A DNA stretch of 64,000 nucleotides from Nissolia schottii (GCA_003254905.1 QANU01086678.1:1-64000), one strand, 5' to 3'. Shown: positions 11,389-30,946, numbered from the stretch's first letter. The notes: generated by a model from the sequence alone, not told the origin. Made by a program: numbers and translations.

Positions 11389-11925
11389 TCTTAACAATTA
11401 CTATTTAAATGGTCATCCAAAAAAAAATTTATTAGACAATTATATAAAAATATTTACACCTCAGTACATTAAAGTTAAACTCTCATAAATGCATAGGCAA
11501 TGAGCAGTAACAATCACCAAAAGAAAATAAAAATTAGAACAAAACTAACAGCTTGTTAATACGTGACCTAATACTATGGGCTGATTACAAAATAGAAACA
11601 TGCAACAGAAACCATGCGTTGGGATTTATCATATGTTTATTATTAAATTAAATATATTATATATAACGTCAATTAGTAATATATATAATATATATAACCT
11701 CCAATAATATATATTTTATTAAAGCATATACAACATAAATTATATATTCAATATTAGTTTATATATAACATTAATTCTTTATGTTATCTTATTATATTTA
11801 TTCGAATTTTAATATGGTTTTATGTATTTAATTTACATCGAGTTTAACTAATGCAATTAGTAATGATTCAATGACCTAGTGCTCTGCTCGAGTTAATCAC
11901 TGTATCAAGTTTTATAGCTATAGTC
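11310..11925 (+). repeat. Empty-site copy of the duplicated segment
   Basis: It matches 1021-1306 followed directly by 7478-7829. At 11571-11590 the sequence ATACTATGGGCTGATTACAA runs through the point where copia 1 sits in the other copy (ATACTACG, then element, then GACTGATTACAA). It therefore represents the pre-insertion state. Confidence 0.75.
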
Positions 11926-13866
11926 ACACGTTGATGAGATTCATTTCAACAAAGGTGCACAAATCTTCTCCCAACTAAATAAACAGATTTTTTCAATGTG
12001 GGCCTAGAAAAAATCTTAATAATTAATCGTCAATCAAATTTTCTCCGGTAAACTAAGTAATTGGAGGTTTTTCTCCATAAATGTTCGGTGCATTCTCTGG
12101 TCTCGGTAGCGTGTAGACAGAGAAATGGTCTAATTTTCAAAAGTTGTGAAGTTTTTCAAAGCAATAAATAATGGCAATGCAGAGCGTCAATGAGTTATAA
12201 CGTGTGAAGTTGAATCCTGCGTAGATTGGAATTCCTTATCACATGTTCGCGGATCTAAAATTTTAATTTTTCTTATAACAGTATAGATATATTTCTATTC
12301 GTCCCCAATAATAAATAAAATTATAGCTTGTATTCTATATTTATTTTATCTAATTTTTTTAAGAACAATCTTGGGTTGAATTGAGATACATTTTTTTAAC
12401 TTTACTTTTTTAAATTCTGAGTTTTACAGATAGTTATGTATTTTTCTGATAAAATTATGAGTTAGTTATTTTTAACATTTTAGTAATTTGAGAAAGATTA
12501 TTGCCATTAAATTTAATATGATGTATACATATGTATTTCTTGAGTTTTAATTGTGAAATTTATATTTTTCTTTTATAAGAGACATAGTATATTGTATGTA
12601 TAAATTCAATGAATAAAACTTTATTTTGAGCGTCTAAAAGTATATCAGTCTCCACATTAATCTTTTACAAAATTATCCCAAATTAATCTCTTAATAATTA
12701 AAAATATCTCTACATTAATCTTTTTAGATGATTAATGGAGTGAACATTATATTTTTAAAGAATTAACAAAATTACTAATACGTGACATTTTTAATTATTA
12801 AAAAGATTGATTTCATAAAAAAAATTGGAAGAATAATACAATGACACTGTACATATGAGAGAACAAATCTGACTTCCTACAAAAATGGGACCCCTCCCCA
12901 TGTTAAAAGCAAAACTAGATGCTATATGTTTTAGAAAAAAAAAATAGCCAGACATTCTTTATAATTATTGGGAAAGAAAAATCAAAATATAATTTAAAAA
13001 TGTTCAAACAGATTAAATATAATTTTTGAAAGTTTTTTTCTCGTGTAATTGATAAATAACTGGTCTAATAGTTTGAAATATCCCATCCTTTTCCTTATAA
13101 TAATATTGCTATCACTGTCCGCAGGACGTAAGACATTAGCAAGCTGGTTGGTACTAATTAATTGACCCAAATTTTGCATAGAGAGACGGCAGTGACTGTG
13201 ATTGTGAACCACACGGTGGTAATTTACCTGAAAAACTAAGACCAGCTTCATGTGTCCCACAACCCTCAGTGTTGACTGAAGTCAAACTCGATATTGATAG
13301 TTAAAGACAATAATAATACTAATTTATAATTAAATTTTATTAAGATAATTTTTTTCAAAAAAAATAAAATTCATCGATGCTAAACAAATATGAGTTTGTG
13401 ATCATTTTCTCGAATTAAAAATACACACTAATTTTATGACTTAAAACATCATATGCTTTGATCAAGAAAATTTATAGATATGTCGATCCCTAACTAAAGC
13501 AATGATCATTTTATTTTTATTTTTATTTTTATTTTTATTTTTATTATTATTATTATCATTTAATAGAATATAAATTTGCATTGCCAGCCTCATAAGGCGC
13601 GGATTATCAGCTTGTGGACCCTTACCAGAAGAAGATGAAAGCATTCCTCATTTGTCAACGCCACACTTTCTTTTTGTGGACAAGGATCGGTCAGTGCACA
13701 TATATCATCGCGATGATTACATTGATTTTTTTGCATTTGTGAATCTGGAACATTAGTGAACTACAACGAAATGGCGAAGTAAAAAAATAAAAAATACAAA
13801 CAAAAAATATTTGCATAAGTAGAGGTTAATTACAATAATCTTGTAAACATTGCAACAAAGAAAACA
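11926..13866. other. Intergenic, upstream of the first receptor kinase
   Basis: No coding region is seen. It is AT-rich with a (TTTTTA)n/(TTA)n microsatellite at 13509-13557. A palindromic pair of W-box cores (TTGACTGAAGTCAA) lies at 13274-13287. The last 100 bp before the gene are A-rich, with no clear TATA box. Confidence 0.5.
13274..13287. promoter_or_regulatory. Palindromic W-box pair upstream of the receptor kinase
   Basis: TTGACTGAAGTCAA contains TTGAC on both strands separated by four bases, the core bound by WRKY factors. It lies about 580 bp upstream of the ATG at 13867. Regulation by WRKY is an inference. Confidence 0.35.
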
Positions 13867-17069
<3,203 letters not shown>

Positions 17070-17510
17070 GAAGCTTTGCACATGTAGCAAAATCTATGCG
17101 AAATAGCATTGGCCAATGTCTCAGTACTGTATAAAATGATCTAGCAGTTGTATAATTTCTGATAGCATTGTGTGAAGCTGTAAGATATGATACTGAAAGG
17201 CCAAAGTTCAACATAGCACTCTGTATGGTGTATATTTTTTCGTTTCTTTTTTGTCGTTTTTGCAGTAATATTTTGACTCTGTATATGGTATACAGTTGCA
17301 AATAATTTAATTTGCAGAGTTGCAAGCACCATTATATTAGTAAATATAAGGTAAAAGGCTGCGTCTTCCTCTAAATTACTAAAACATAAGCAACGAAACT
17401 TGTTTTTGAATGTGATCCTTTACATTAGAATTGACATTTTGAAAACAATTAAGCAGTGCGTACGTTATCTTACTTCAAAGATGGATATCAGGGCCATATG
17501 AACATGTTGC
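17070..17510. other. Short intergenic region between convergent genes
   Basis: It holds the 3' flank of the receptor kinase (plus strand) and the 3' flank of the NF-YC-like gene (minus strand), so transcription is convergent. No clear AATAAA or other feature is seen. Confidence 0.5.
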
Positions 17511-17891
17511 TTAAGAGTACTCCAACGTTTCAATCTCCATGACTGCGGCAGCATCATCGGAGACACCGACTAAATTGCCGCCGGATTCGGAGACCAGAGT
17601 GACGAGGAAGTCAAAGACATCAATGGATATAACAGCCGAGGCCACATCCTCTTTGTGCAAGGTTCTCCTCTTGCCTTGGATGGCCATGATCCATGACCTT
17701 CTAGTGAGTTCCTCAATGAAGAGCTCGCAGGCCTTGGAGAAAACAAGCGGCGACTCCCCGGATATCATCTTGACATCTTCGCCGGATTTCTTCATGATCT
17801 TCCTGATCCTCGCCAAGGGCAAAGAGTGTGGCCCTGTCCTCCCTGATATGCCTCCGCACAGTAGCCCTGAGTATGCACCTGCTTGTCTCAT
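17511..17891 (-). CDS. NF-YC: NF-YC-like histone-fold transcription factor subunit
   Basis: An intronless 126-residue protein on the minus strand. Residues 24-103 match the NF-YC (HAP5) histone fold: HSLPLARIRKIMK, VKMISGESPLVFSKACELF, ELTRRSW, KRRTLHKEDVASAV and DVFDFLV appear in the family order. NF-YC pairs with NF-YB in the nucleus, and with NF-YA binds CCAAT boxes. Flanks are very short: about 23 residues before and 23 after the fold, without the Gln-rich tail of typical plant NF-YCs, so it may be a divergent family member. No frame breaks are seen. A TATA-like TATATA lies about 80 bp upstream. Whether it is expressed cannot be told; a retrocopy is possible because it lacks introns, though many plant NF-YC genes are intronless too. 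Confidence 0.82.
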   Translation of the reverse strand: MRQAGAYSGLLCGGISGRTGPHSLPLARIRKIMKKSGEDVKMISGESPLVFSKACELFIEELTRRSWIMAIQGKRRTLHKEDVASAVISIDVFDFLVTLVSESGGNLVGVSDDAAAVMEIETLEYS

Positions 17892-17967
17892 ATTGTTCTA
17901 TAATATCCTCTTTTTTAATGCTACTACTACTATATGTTTCTATGTGCTTATGTGATGTGTAATTCAA

Positions 17968-17979
17968 CTATATATAGTT
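17968..17979 (-). promoter_or_regulatory. TATA box of the NF-YC-like gene
   Basis: ACTATATATAGT on the minus strand sits about 80 bp before the ATG at 17891, a reasonable distance for a plant core promoter. A CT-rich stretch lies just beyond it. Confidence 0.5.
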
Positions 17980-19141
17980 CTCTCTCTAAGATACTATGAG
18001 TTGCATTATCAGTGTACCAATCTTTCTTGGGAAAAATATCAAACATGTGATAGGCAAGTTGAGGCTTTCACTCCATTAAAATGGCCGGCCAGCCTGCTTG
18101 AGCCGGCTAATTGAGATTCTAACGAGTTAATTAAATATTGTAGCTTCTTAATTAGGCTCTTCTTATTTTATGTCTTAATTTTATTTTTATTATTCAGACT
18201 CTCAAGAGCTATTGAATTTGTATATTTGTTGCTTTCGTCATGGAACATCATGGAGTAAGAGTATCATGGTTACATGTGATTGGTTCAAGTTTTAATTTTC
18301 ATGGCAAAGTGTTATCAATAATGACACGCACTATTCTCTAATCTTTAGGAATAGGAATGGGAGGTCAATATAAGTAAATCCTGATCGCAATAAAAAAAAA
18401 TGCTGAGCAAGTGTTTTTTTTTTAACAAGAATAAAAAGTTCCGTTCACAAAGAAGAGAAGAGAAGTCTAGTAACAAGATATAATCAGATTTAAAATTAAT
18501 GAGAGATAAAAATACTCTACAATATGAATTAACTTGATCTGTAGCTTTATTCTTTGATCGCTATCTCAATATCTTTCACATTAGAGACCACACGAAAAAT
18601 GTTGTGATTTAAAAAATGTATTACATTTTCTTTCACCATAGATTCAAACATATTTTTTAACAGAAATACTTTGCATAAGAAATAAGAAAATCATAACACT
18701 CATAAAGAGACTAACACCACCATGAAGGAGATAATCAAAACAAAAGAAAAGTCTTTTCGAGAAACACTAAATTTAGATAACTAAGTTTTAGATCAAATAG
18801 AACTAAACATTCTATTCAGCAATTTTTTTTAAAACAATAAAAAGAAAAAAATGGTACAACTTTTACCAAACAAAAATAAGGCTAGCTCCTTTCTAACATT
18901 CATAAAAGAGAATAACATCACAAAAATATAAAGGAAGCTTATTTTAGGTGTGATGACTGATGAGTAAGTTTATTTTTTTTCACATACGGTTGGAGCCACG
19001 ATCAATTACTAATGTTACTTTGGCTGTGCTAACTAACTAGTCATTATAGTTGTATGCCTTTGGATCCTTCATATAATGAAATTTACTAATTTAGGTTAAA
19101 TCTTAATTTACGGCTTCCTTATTTACAAATAGAGATCCCTA
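17980..19141. other. Intergenic, upstream of the NF-YC-like gene
   Basis: AT-rich non-coding sequence with A-runs. I see no gene, RNA gene or recognisable element. It ends abruptly at the start of the duplicated LINE segment. Confidence 0.4.
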
Positions 19142-19191
19142 TAATTAAGTTACGGAATCTCAATGATTAAGCATAGGAAATCTCAACCCAT

Positions 19192-19540
19192 ATTACCGAA
19201 GTGCGAGTTGATTGTGATTCACAAAGTGCTGTTAAACTTATCCAGAACTGTCAAAATCGCTTACACTCAGCTACCTCGATTATATCTCAGATTCGTGAAC
19301 TTTTATTAAGGAGTTGGGTGGTGCATCTTCAACATGTCTTCAGGGAGTCCAATTGAGTTGCTGATTATCTTGCCAATTTGAGTCACAACCTTGACAACTT
19401 TGAGATCGCTTATTTTGATGTGGCCTCGACGGCTACTCGCACATTTACTTTTGAATGATCTGATTCAGATCGCGTGGTCTCGTGGAGGCTAGTTTTTTGT
19501 TTTCTTTTGGGCTTTAGCCCCTTTGTCTACCAAAAAAATA
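19192..19540 (+). mobile_element. L1-type LINE 3' end (copy 2)
   Basis: It has the same RNase H-like frame as at 51-315, including the identical TGA (19354-19356) between RESN and VADYLAN, the same GGGCTTTAGCCCC tail and the A-run. Sharing the stop shows that it was already dead before duplication. Confidence 0.7.
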
Positions 19541-20363
19541 TATTTATACATACGTGTTCAGAAATTTTTTTATATACCATGGTGTAAAAAGAACGATACA
19601 CCATATAAGGTATATACTATTGACCATTTTTTAGAAAAATAAAAAAAAATAATTATAATCTCAGTGGACAATATTAAAAAAAATAAAAGGGAATCAAAAT
19701 GGTAAAAAAAAATGGAAATTTTTGGCCATTGGAAGAAGCCACACGCGCCACTCCCTACTAATGGGTGTCGCGCATGCACTGTTGTTCGTCCATGACCTCT
19801 AGCCTGGTCAGGAACTGGGTCACGCCGATCCGCGACATGGTGAACGGGTCAACCGCTCATTCTCGCTCGTCCAACCACAAAATCGAATAATTTTGGTGGC
19901 ACTAAAATCATAACAACAAGTACTACAAGATTATGAGATTTCATCCAAAAAGGGTCCCAAAAACAGGGTTTTCATTCTAAAGAAACGGTTCTATGTCTCA
20001 GATTATCATGAAATTTTCACTTAATTTTTTCACCAAATTTCACCATTCCAATTAGGTTTGACTCAAAATTAAAAGCTCTACAAAATCCCTAAGGTTTTAA
20101 AACAAAATTTGGACAATAAAACGCTTTTCAATTTCGAAAACTATTTTAGGATTCATATAGGTTCAACAAAATAAATCTCCTTCAATTTGAAACTAATTCA
20201 CAAATTGTTTATGTCGAAATACTCATAATGATTTAAGCAACAAAAGCCCTCAATCAATTTTGAGGTTAATAACACAAATTTTCAAGAAAACAAATTAAAT
20301 TTATGTTGTATTAACAAACAATGCTTCGTTTCGTTTCATAGCCATAACTAGAATTTAAATTGA

Positions 20364-20885
20364 CTCTGATACCAATTGAATGAATTTTTAGTACTCAACA
20401 ATAATAAATAATAATCTCAATTCCTTTAAAACGTTTTAGCTCTAATTATGGCATGTGCAATAACAACAATAATCACAATATACAATATATTAGTATTATG
20501 AATGCCTGAAAAGGATTAAAGAACCATGTATCCATAATCGAGAGAGAAATCTAAATAAGGATTCGATGTGAGATTACTACTCATTCTATATTAGGTCAAA
20601 TGTGTATTAGTGTCAGTGCTGCAACCAAACACACAGTATATAACTAGGTGCAAGACACTCTCTGTGTAAAATATATTGATATGCCACACCTTCCCATTAT
20701 AGTAAACCTAAACACAAAAACTCATTCAAATCCACTAACAAACAATGCTTAACAATAATAAGTCTAATAACAATAATGTTTACAAAATAATTAAATTTAA
20801 ACAAAGCAACACTAATTACTTTGACATTAAGTTAATCTAAATTTTTAATTAACTTGTATTAGTTCACGCACGATTTTCAACCGTG
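20364..20885 (-). mobile_element. LTR-like segment with adjacent primer site (copy 2)
   Basis: CTCTGATACCA at 20364-20374 is the reverse complement of the initiator Met-tRNA primer site. The sequence to its right would be the 5' LTR of a minus-strand copia-type element, and 19640-20363 its untranslated leader. No gag or pol remains. The LTR's outer boundary near 20870-20885 is uncertain. Confidence 0.4.
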
Positions 20886-20951
20886 TATACATATACATAA
20901 TTCTTTTTAGCATGATGTATAAAAGAATTTTTCCATGCGCGTTTGCTAAGA

Positions 20952-21165
20952 GTTATGCTACACGTCCACCAAAAACCATACACCATATATACACCTCGTA
21001 CTTATATATATAAAGTTTGTGTTTTAATCCAGGTAATGTTTGTGCATTTAATTAAGTATAATTGAGAGTATCATTTACAAGTTTATAATGTTTGTGCACT
21101 CGTAAGAATAAAGTTTGTGCATTATTAATGATGTATGTATGAGTGTATGAAATTAGGTATACATT
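20952..21165 (+). mobile_element. MITE copy related to 42811-43023
   Basis: About 210 bp, from GCTACACGTCCACCAAAAACC to GGTATACATTT. It is colinear with the better-preserved copy at 42811-43023, sharing CTCGTACTTATATA, AAAGTTTGTGTTTTAA and TTAAGTATAATTGAGAG. Termini resemble a GTTACACGTACACC inverted repeat, partly decayed. Confidence 0.55.
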
Positions 21166-22553
21166 TTTGCTTTGCTAATACTCCTTTGATAAGAAAACAT
21201 AAGAAAAAGGAGGACAATTTCGAGAAGAAACCATGAAGTGTAAAACTGACCAAACTTGTCTGTCAAATTTAATTTGTTATTAATGTCACCCACGTCTTTT
21301 GCTTTCTCGTACTTCTTTCTTAGAACTTTCATTCTTACCTTATTGGCTATGGCAACAATCAAAGAAGAGAGACGTGGCATGTAGACCCCATCTCATATAA
21401 ATTTCACTCTAAACAATTTTTATAAATGAATAAATTAATTTATTATATCTTTTAAGATAAAATATATGGTCTACTATTCATTACCTACTACCACAAGCGT
21501 CACAATGCCTTTTTGGCTAATCAATGGTATAAATGTATAGTGCTCAATGTTACTTCACAGACTCCTTTTTGACCTTGATACATGCAATATTGACTAGTAC
21601 TCATTAGTTGTCCTTTCCAAGTTAAAATCAGCAGTTGTTGTGAAGTTATTTATTTTTTCATCGGGACCTTTTCAATTAGTTGTTGAACTTGAATGTCCCA
21701 AATTTCAAATCAATAGTACTAACTAGACTTAACAAATACCTTAACTAGTGATCACTACTGGGGGAGGCCGAATGTTACCTGGACTGTCTTAAAAGTTTCT
21801 ATAGTATCCTTCCATAAAAGTATATTTAATTTTATGGCTATTATACCTTAGCATCATGAATTGGACGATGAAATTGAATTGAATTAAATTGAAAGGTGTG
21901 AAGTTATATTTTTTGCGAGTTATTCTTAGATCATTTGCAAGTATCATTACTTGATAATGCCACAATCTTCAATTTCCTTGAACCCTTTTGTGACTAACAT
22001 ACAATTGATTGATTTGTCTAGGCTATGACAGAAAAATGAGGATGTGTTCTAGTTATTGGGCCCACCAGAGAGCCATTCTCTACATTATTATTAAATACCA
22101 TTACAGGGGTCAACATAGTTGGCAAAGACTTTGGAGTCTGAAGTTACCAATCACAAGACTTCAGCAAATTTTTCAGTGGAAACCAATCACACTTGACAAA
22201 GATCTCTCCCACTCCCACTACTATAATACCCCCTTACCAAAAAGTATGTTTCTAATCCTGCTACTTTTTCTTCTCTCCAGTAGTGTGTCAATGAGAGTTT
22301 CAATCTGCTCAAATATCCTATTGCCAACTTTATGTATGTATTAATGTCACAACCAACCCCAACATACCACTATTTTGATTTAAAACAAGTAACATGCTTT
22401 TTCCACAACCAACTTTAAGGTATGAATTTGATTTATGCCAAGGCTAGTCTTTTTCTCTTGTGTGTTACATATGTTCCCAAACATGCAGTAAATACAGGCA
22501 TATGTATCCAAATTGCATAGTTCTTGGAGAAGTTAGAAGTTGATATAGGAATT
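21166..22553. other. Intergenic, upstream of the second receptor kinase
   Basis: No coding region is supported. TTGACC/TTGACT motifs occur near 21570-21595, but no clear core promoter is seen. The long frame across 22009-22344 has no similarity I recognise and is treated as chance. Confidence 0.4.
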
Positions 22554-26267
<3,714 letters not shown>

Positions 26268-26322
26268 TACAAAGATATGTAATTTCTAGATAGTAAAGTA
26301 GACATAGTTATGGACATCATGA

Positions 26323-26328
26323 AATAAA
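26323..26328 (+). terminator. Poly(A) signal candidate of receptor kinase 2
   Basis: AATAAA lies 56 bp after the stop codon at 26265-26267, in the usual range for a plant near-upstream element. Confidence 0.4.
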
Positions 26329-29079
26329 TGAGTGGGGTTCTGTTCCTATTTCTTTTTAACCTCCAGGAAAGGATGATACTCATATGTTCACTTCTTTAGG
26401 TACAAATAACATTTTCCGGCTATATATCCTTTGCTAAGCACATCCATATTGTATAGATGCTGAATATTGTGCTAGAAATTCACTAGAGGTAGAGGGACTA
26501 TATTCTCTCTCTCTTTTGCTGTGTATGAAGCTGTGATTAAGCATCCCAAGCTAGAAGAGGGGGAAAAAAGACTTACATGCATGAAGCTGCAAATATGGCC
26601 ATTCTTAATCTGATATTCACTCATTTATCATGCCTACATTTCTTTCTGTCTTATTCATGAAATATGATATCACAAAATAAATAATGGGATCACAATTCCA
26701 CAAAAGTAACCAAGAAATTCAATTTCTGGTTGCATCTTAGTTAATAATTAATACCATGAATTCCTCTGAAAACTTACTATTCTTGTTTGAATATAAAGAT
26801 AACAAGATATTATAACATATCTGCTATTCAATCCTGTTCATGTTTCTTTCTTTCTTATTCATCAAATGGGAAAACATATAAAACTTTACCTAGGTTGAGG
26901 TCACACAAGTGCCAATTTTTCAAAAATTACTAAGTTCCTAAGTAAGCTAGAAAACTCTGATTCAAAATTATTAAGATGAAATTTAAACATTCTAATATCC
27001 TATAAAAAAAATTTGGTCGAGCTAATATCCCTTAAATGAAGCAATCCTAAAAGCATCCTAATGATTTTTGGTCGAGTCTTAATAGCACCCTCTTTTGTTT
27101 TTGGTCAATGCCCTAAAGCATCTTTCAGTTTTTTTTGGAGCAATTTTGAATGTTAGCTTCTGGAGTCTCACACCCCCCAAGAAAAACACTGCAGGATATG
27201 TTGTCAACTGAAATTGCTTAAAGCGTGAGCCCAAGCCCATTCCAGAGAATCAATAAAATTTATTGACTATGTTCAGAAAGAGCAAGAAAATCAATAACAT
27301 TAAGAGTGCGTTTAGTACAAGTTAGCCTATCTAGATTGACCTACGCTAATAATGTGGATTGTCTAGTTAGTCCACATTAAGGGGGCAATGGATTAATTAG
27401 GTAATTCACGCTGCCTTTAAAATGGTAATGTGAATTACTTTCATAAGAGATGTCTATCTGGATTAATACTTTTAGGTAGTCTTAAATAATAATAATAATA
27501 AGTAATGTATATTAACCTGTACTTTTTTTTATACACCAAACAAGATAATGTAAATTCTTTACATTACCTACATACCAAACACAACAATGTAACATTATCG
27601 ATAATTTAAAATGTGATAATATTTCTAAAGTAATTTAAATTATTTGATAATCTTAAAGACAATGTATCAAAGACTCCCAAGTCTCTAATGTACTGTGATC
27701 AAATGCTTCCGTCTTTAAAAAAAAATTGTATCGCTAACTCGGCTCAATCTAAATTAGATTGTACCTGATTTGGAATACGTGATTAAGACAGAGAAAAAAA
27801 ATAGGTCGTGACATACAGCTACTTGGAATCAAAAACATGTTAGCTATAGGTAATTTTTTATTTTTTTTTTACTTTAAAAACAAGCAATTTTTAAAATGAA
27901 AATAATTGAGATTTACCTTATAATAAACACCGAACTCAAATCATATTAATTGAGATTCAACTCTAAATGCAAGTAAGTGGTTTAGATATAATTAAAAAAA
28001 AAAAAATTTTGCTATTCAGCCCGAGAGGGAAATCGCACATAATGTGTCGAGCCTAAAATCATTTTCAAAAAAAATAAATAATAAAGGGAAAATGAAAATA
28101 AAAATAAGAGGTTAGCCTAATCGAGTTCTGAGTGAGACCCTATCATCTAATAACAAAACATAAAGCCACCCAATATACAGTCTGCTAAGTACAATTTAGA
28201 AAAAGCATTAGGGAGCATGCATCAATCAAACAGGTCACATTTTCATCAAAGCTTTATTAGTGTTTGTGTTCACAACACGTGAGAAGTTCCCAGTTCTTCA
28301 ACTGGACCAAGAATACATTGGTTAAAATGCTTTTCGCCAACCTACTACTTTTTCTTTTTCATTTTGTATCCTCTTGAATAACGAGTAAACCCTCACGATC
28401 ATTCCTAAAATCGCCAAATTTAGGTGGTAGAAACAATCATATTAGTCATTGAAGTTGCTAAATTCTGATCAAGGTAGTCATTGGAAGAGACTAATCTGAC
28501 CAATCAAAAAACTAACTTGATCGACTTTTGGCAACTTCAAACACTAATATTACTGATTCCAAAATTTAAGAATGAACTTGACCAATTATAAAATCCCAAA
28601 AAACGAACTTGAAGGTTTATTTCTTAAATATCTAATAATTGTGACTTTTAAAAGAAAGAATGTACTTATTGGGACCTTCTAACAGTTTTATTCTCCCTTA
28701 GACATGCAAAAGGTGCAAGAACCTTCATTATGAAAAGCAATTCAAAAGGTGTGCACTTTTGTCAAGCCTTCAACCCTTTCATGCTTAACCATAACTTGTT
28801 CAGATCTTCCCCAATGTACTTTACAGTTAATCCATTTTTGAACTTGTTGCGAGTTGAAAATTCAAATTGAAATAGTCTATGTCCACACGCTAAAAAGCCT
28901 AAAACATAAACCCAAAATTGACCAGCATTAGCAGAGAAAACCAATTCAACTGGAAAGCGAAGAAAAAGAACAAAAAAAAGAAAGAAAAAAAAAGGGAGAA
29001 TCTACAGTTGTGGACCACAATATTTTTGGTGGATTATCATTTAGAATTAGGTGTTATCCACCTTTCAAGGGTCTAAATC
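26329..29079. other. Gene-free AT-rich region with MITE remnant
   Basis: No credible gene is seen. A probable PIF/Harbinger-like MITE lies around 27306-27685: the left part GTGCGTTTAGTACAAG and the right part, whose complement reads GGGAGTCTTTGATACATTG, are similar inverted ends. The rest is simple AT-rich sequence. Confidence 0.35.
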
Positions 29080-30132
29080 TCAAGTTCCATTACTAGTAAA
29101 TCAGTAAACTGCGGCAAAAAACTTGTTGCGGACACAGTTTTGCAACGAATAGGGGTGGGAAAACAAAAAATAAAAAGAAAAATGTCAGCAAAACTCTCTC
29201 ACATTATTCAGATGAGAGAGAGTGTGAGTGTGAGAGAGTCCTAGAAACTCTTTAGATTATGATTTCTTTAAAAAAAATTAAATAATAAAATTATATTAAT
29301 AAATATGATTGCATAAAATGTTGCAAAAAATAATGTTAATCTAGTAGATAAGACATTGTTGTGAATGATGGAGGTCTGACAGGCTTTCGTAATAGCACGT
29401 GCCTGGCGGAAAATTCCGTCGCAAAGGACATTTCAAAATATAAAGAAAAATGGATAAAGCATTTGGGTCAGAAATTTCCGTCACAAACAATTTAAAAACG
29501 AAAATATGATTTAGGCAAAATGTTTCCGCCGCAAAATGCTTTCTGAATTAAAAAAAAATTTAAATAAACATTGAAGTCGTTATTCCTTCACATTCAAACC
29601 TAATTTCTTCCCATCACAAACACAAAAGTAGACCTGAGGCCACCAACCACAGGCGGAGCCTCCTTAAGGNTTTTAATACTTGATTAATTAATTTGGCTTG
29701 CAAAGCTCTTACTTAAATAAATTTATTCTGATTCAGGTCATAAATTTTGTGCTTCATTTTTTTCAATTAATTAGTTTTCTTTGTGTTTTGTTTTTAAGAA
29801 CATACAATAAATCTTTAAATTTTGTAAGACACTTTAGAAATTTTGTAATCTAAATAATAACATAATCTACGATAATGGCAAGAGGAGAAAGTTGTTTTAA
29901 CGTAATCCAACTATTCAAGGTTAGTTCTTATGTACGATTTACCCAATTAGATGTTTACTTATTATAATAGACAATATTATATATATATATATATGTATGT
30001 ATTTTTTTTATTTTGTCCCCAGTGACATATATGGACCTCAAAAATGCCTCTGCTGCCCTCCGCTAACCACCGCCTCAGCTGCCCATCACACGTCCGTCAA
30101 TAGCAACAAAACACTACTTTTTTAGTAGTGCT
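29080..30132. mobile_element. Possible non-autonomous CACTA-like element with nested hAT arm
   Basis: The right end AAACACTACTTTTTTAGTAGTG (30111-30132) reads CACTACTAAAAAAGTAGTG on the complement, a CACTA-type terminus. Inside are repeated motifs of the kind TTTCCGTCGCAAA (29408-29540), typical subterminal repeats. The left end near 29080 is degenerate. A segment at 29150-29390, starting TAGGGGTGGGAA, matches the hAT arms at 57.4-58.4 kb. An N is at 29670. Confidence 0.35.
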
Positions 30133-30520
30133 CCCTAAAATCTTAGATAATTTGCCCATATGTACCTTACAAAAATAAAGACTTTGTTAACAAGTGTGTG
30201 GTAAAGAAATAAAATTGATTAGTTTTTAATTTTTGAAAGAGAGAGACTTTTAAAAAAGGACGATGATTAGCAAACTTCAATCTAATCCCATTCATGTTAC
30301 ACCTAAACTACACAGAGATCTAAAGAACCATGTAGATATATGGCATATGAGAAGGTAGGTGGGGTAGCATGCAACATGCTTTGTATCAAGCTTAATCAAA
30401 AGATTCGCATTGGTTCGTTAGAGTTTTGTGGCAAATTCAAGGGAGTAGGTCCTCACCCAAAAAGAACGAGAAATCTTTTTTTTGCATACACAATCTATGG
30501 ATATAGTATCGAAAAAATGC

Positions 30521-30551
<31 letters not shown>

Positions 30552-30946
30552 GAAATAGATGTTGTATTTAGTGTTGAGAAACGATGTACAATTATACAAA
30601 TATATGATCACTTAAAATAAAGATGGAGTGGGTCAAGGTGAAGACATGGGGGAAAAGAGAAATAGTAGGCAAGCTTTGTAAAGAAGCAACGATATGACTT
30701 CGAATTTTGAAATTAATTAATGGTACAGAGACATTAATCCGTGAAGCCAAAGCCAATTTTCATCTTTGTGCATATGGCTTGTAAGCCTTTTTGCATAGCT
30801 ACTCTTCTTAGGAGTCATGAAACAAGGACAACACAATAATAATAAATTTTGATTTATATATACACACACACACGTACTCACACTCTCTCAATATATAGTG
30901 CAATTCTTTTATATTGATATCTAATTGTGTAGTCTCGTGATGGGGT
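30133..30946. other. Intergenic, AT-rich
   Basis: No gene is supported. It contains a (TA)n run at about 30520-30546. The small frame across 30340-30558 reads into this dinucleotide repeat and is treated as chance. Confidence 0.35.

Larger units (their letters stand above)
19142..20885 (+). repeat. Second copy of the window-start duplication
   Basis: 19142-19640 matches 1-500 almost base for base, and 20395-20885 matches 540-1010 at lower identity. Between them this copy has about 750 bp not present in copy 1. Each copy lies upstream of one receptor kinase, so this looks like the trace of a tandem duplication of that neighbourhood. Confidence 0.8.

Noticed and set aside
17539..17955. 138-residue plus-strand frame across the NF-YC-like gene
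   Set aside because: The minus strand encodes a recognisable histone fold; the plus frame is its shadow.
22009..22344. 111-residue frame upstream of receptor kinase 2
   Set aside because: No recognisable similarity, non-ATG start, in a promoter region.
22524..22553. Ten-residue upstream extension of receptor kinase 2
   Set aside because: It would start at TTG; the first ATG at 22554 opens a standard signal peptide.
28762..28944. 60-residue minus-strand frame
   Set aside because: No family resemblance or gene structure; AT-rich intergenic region.
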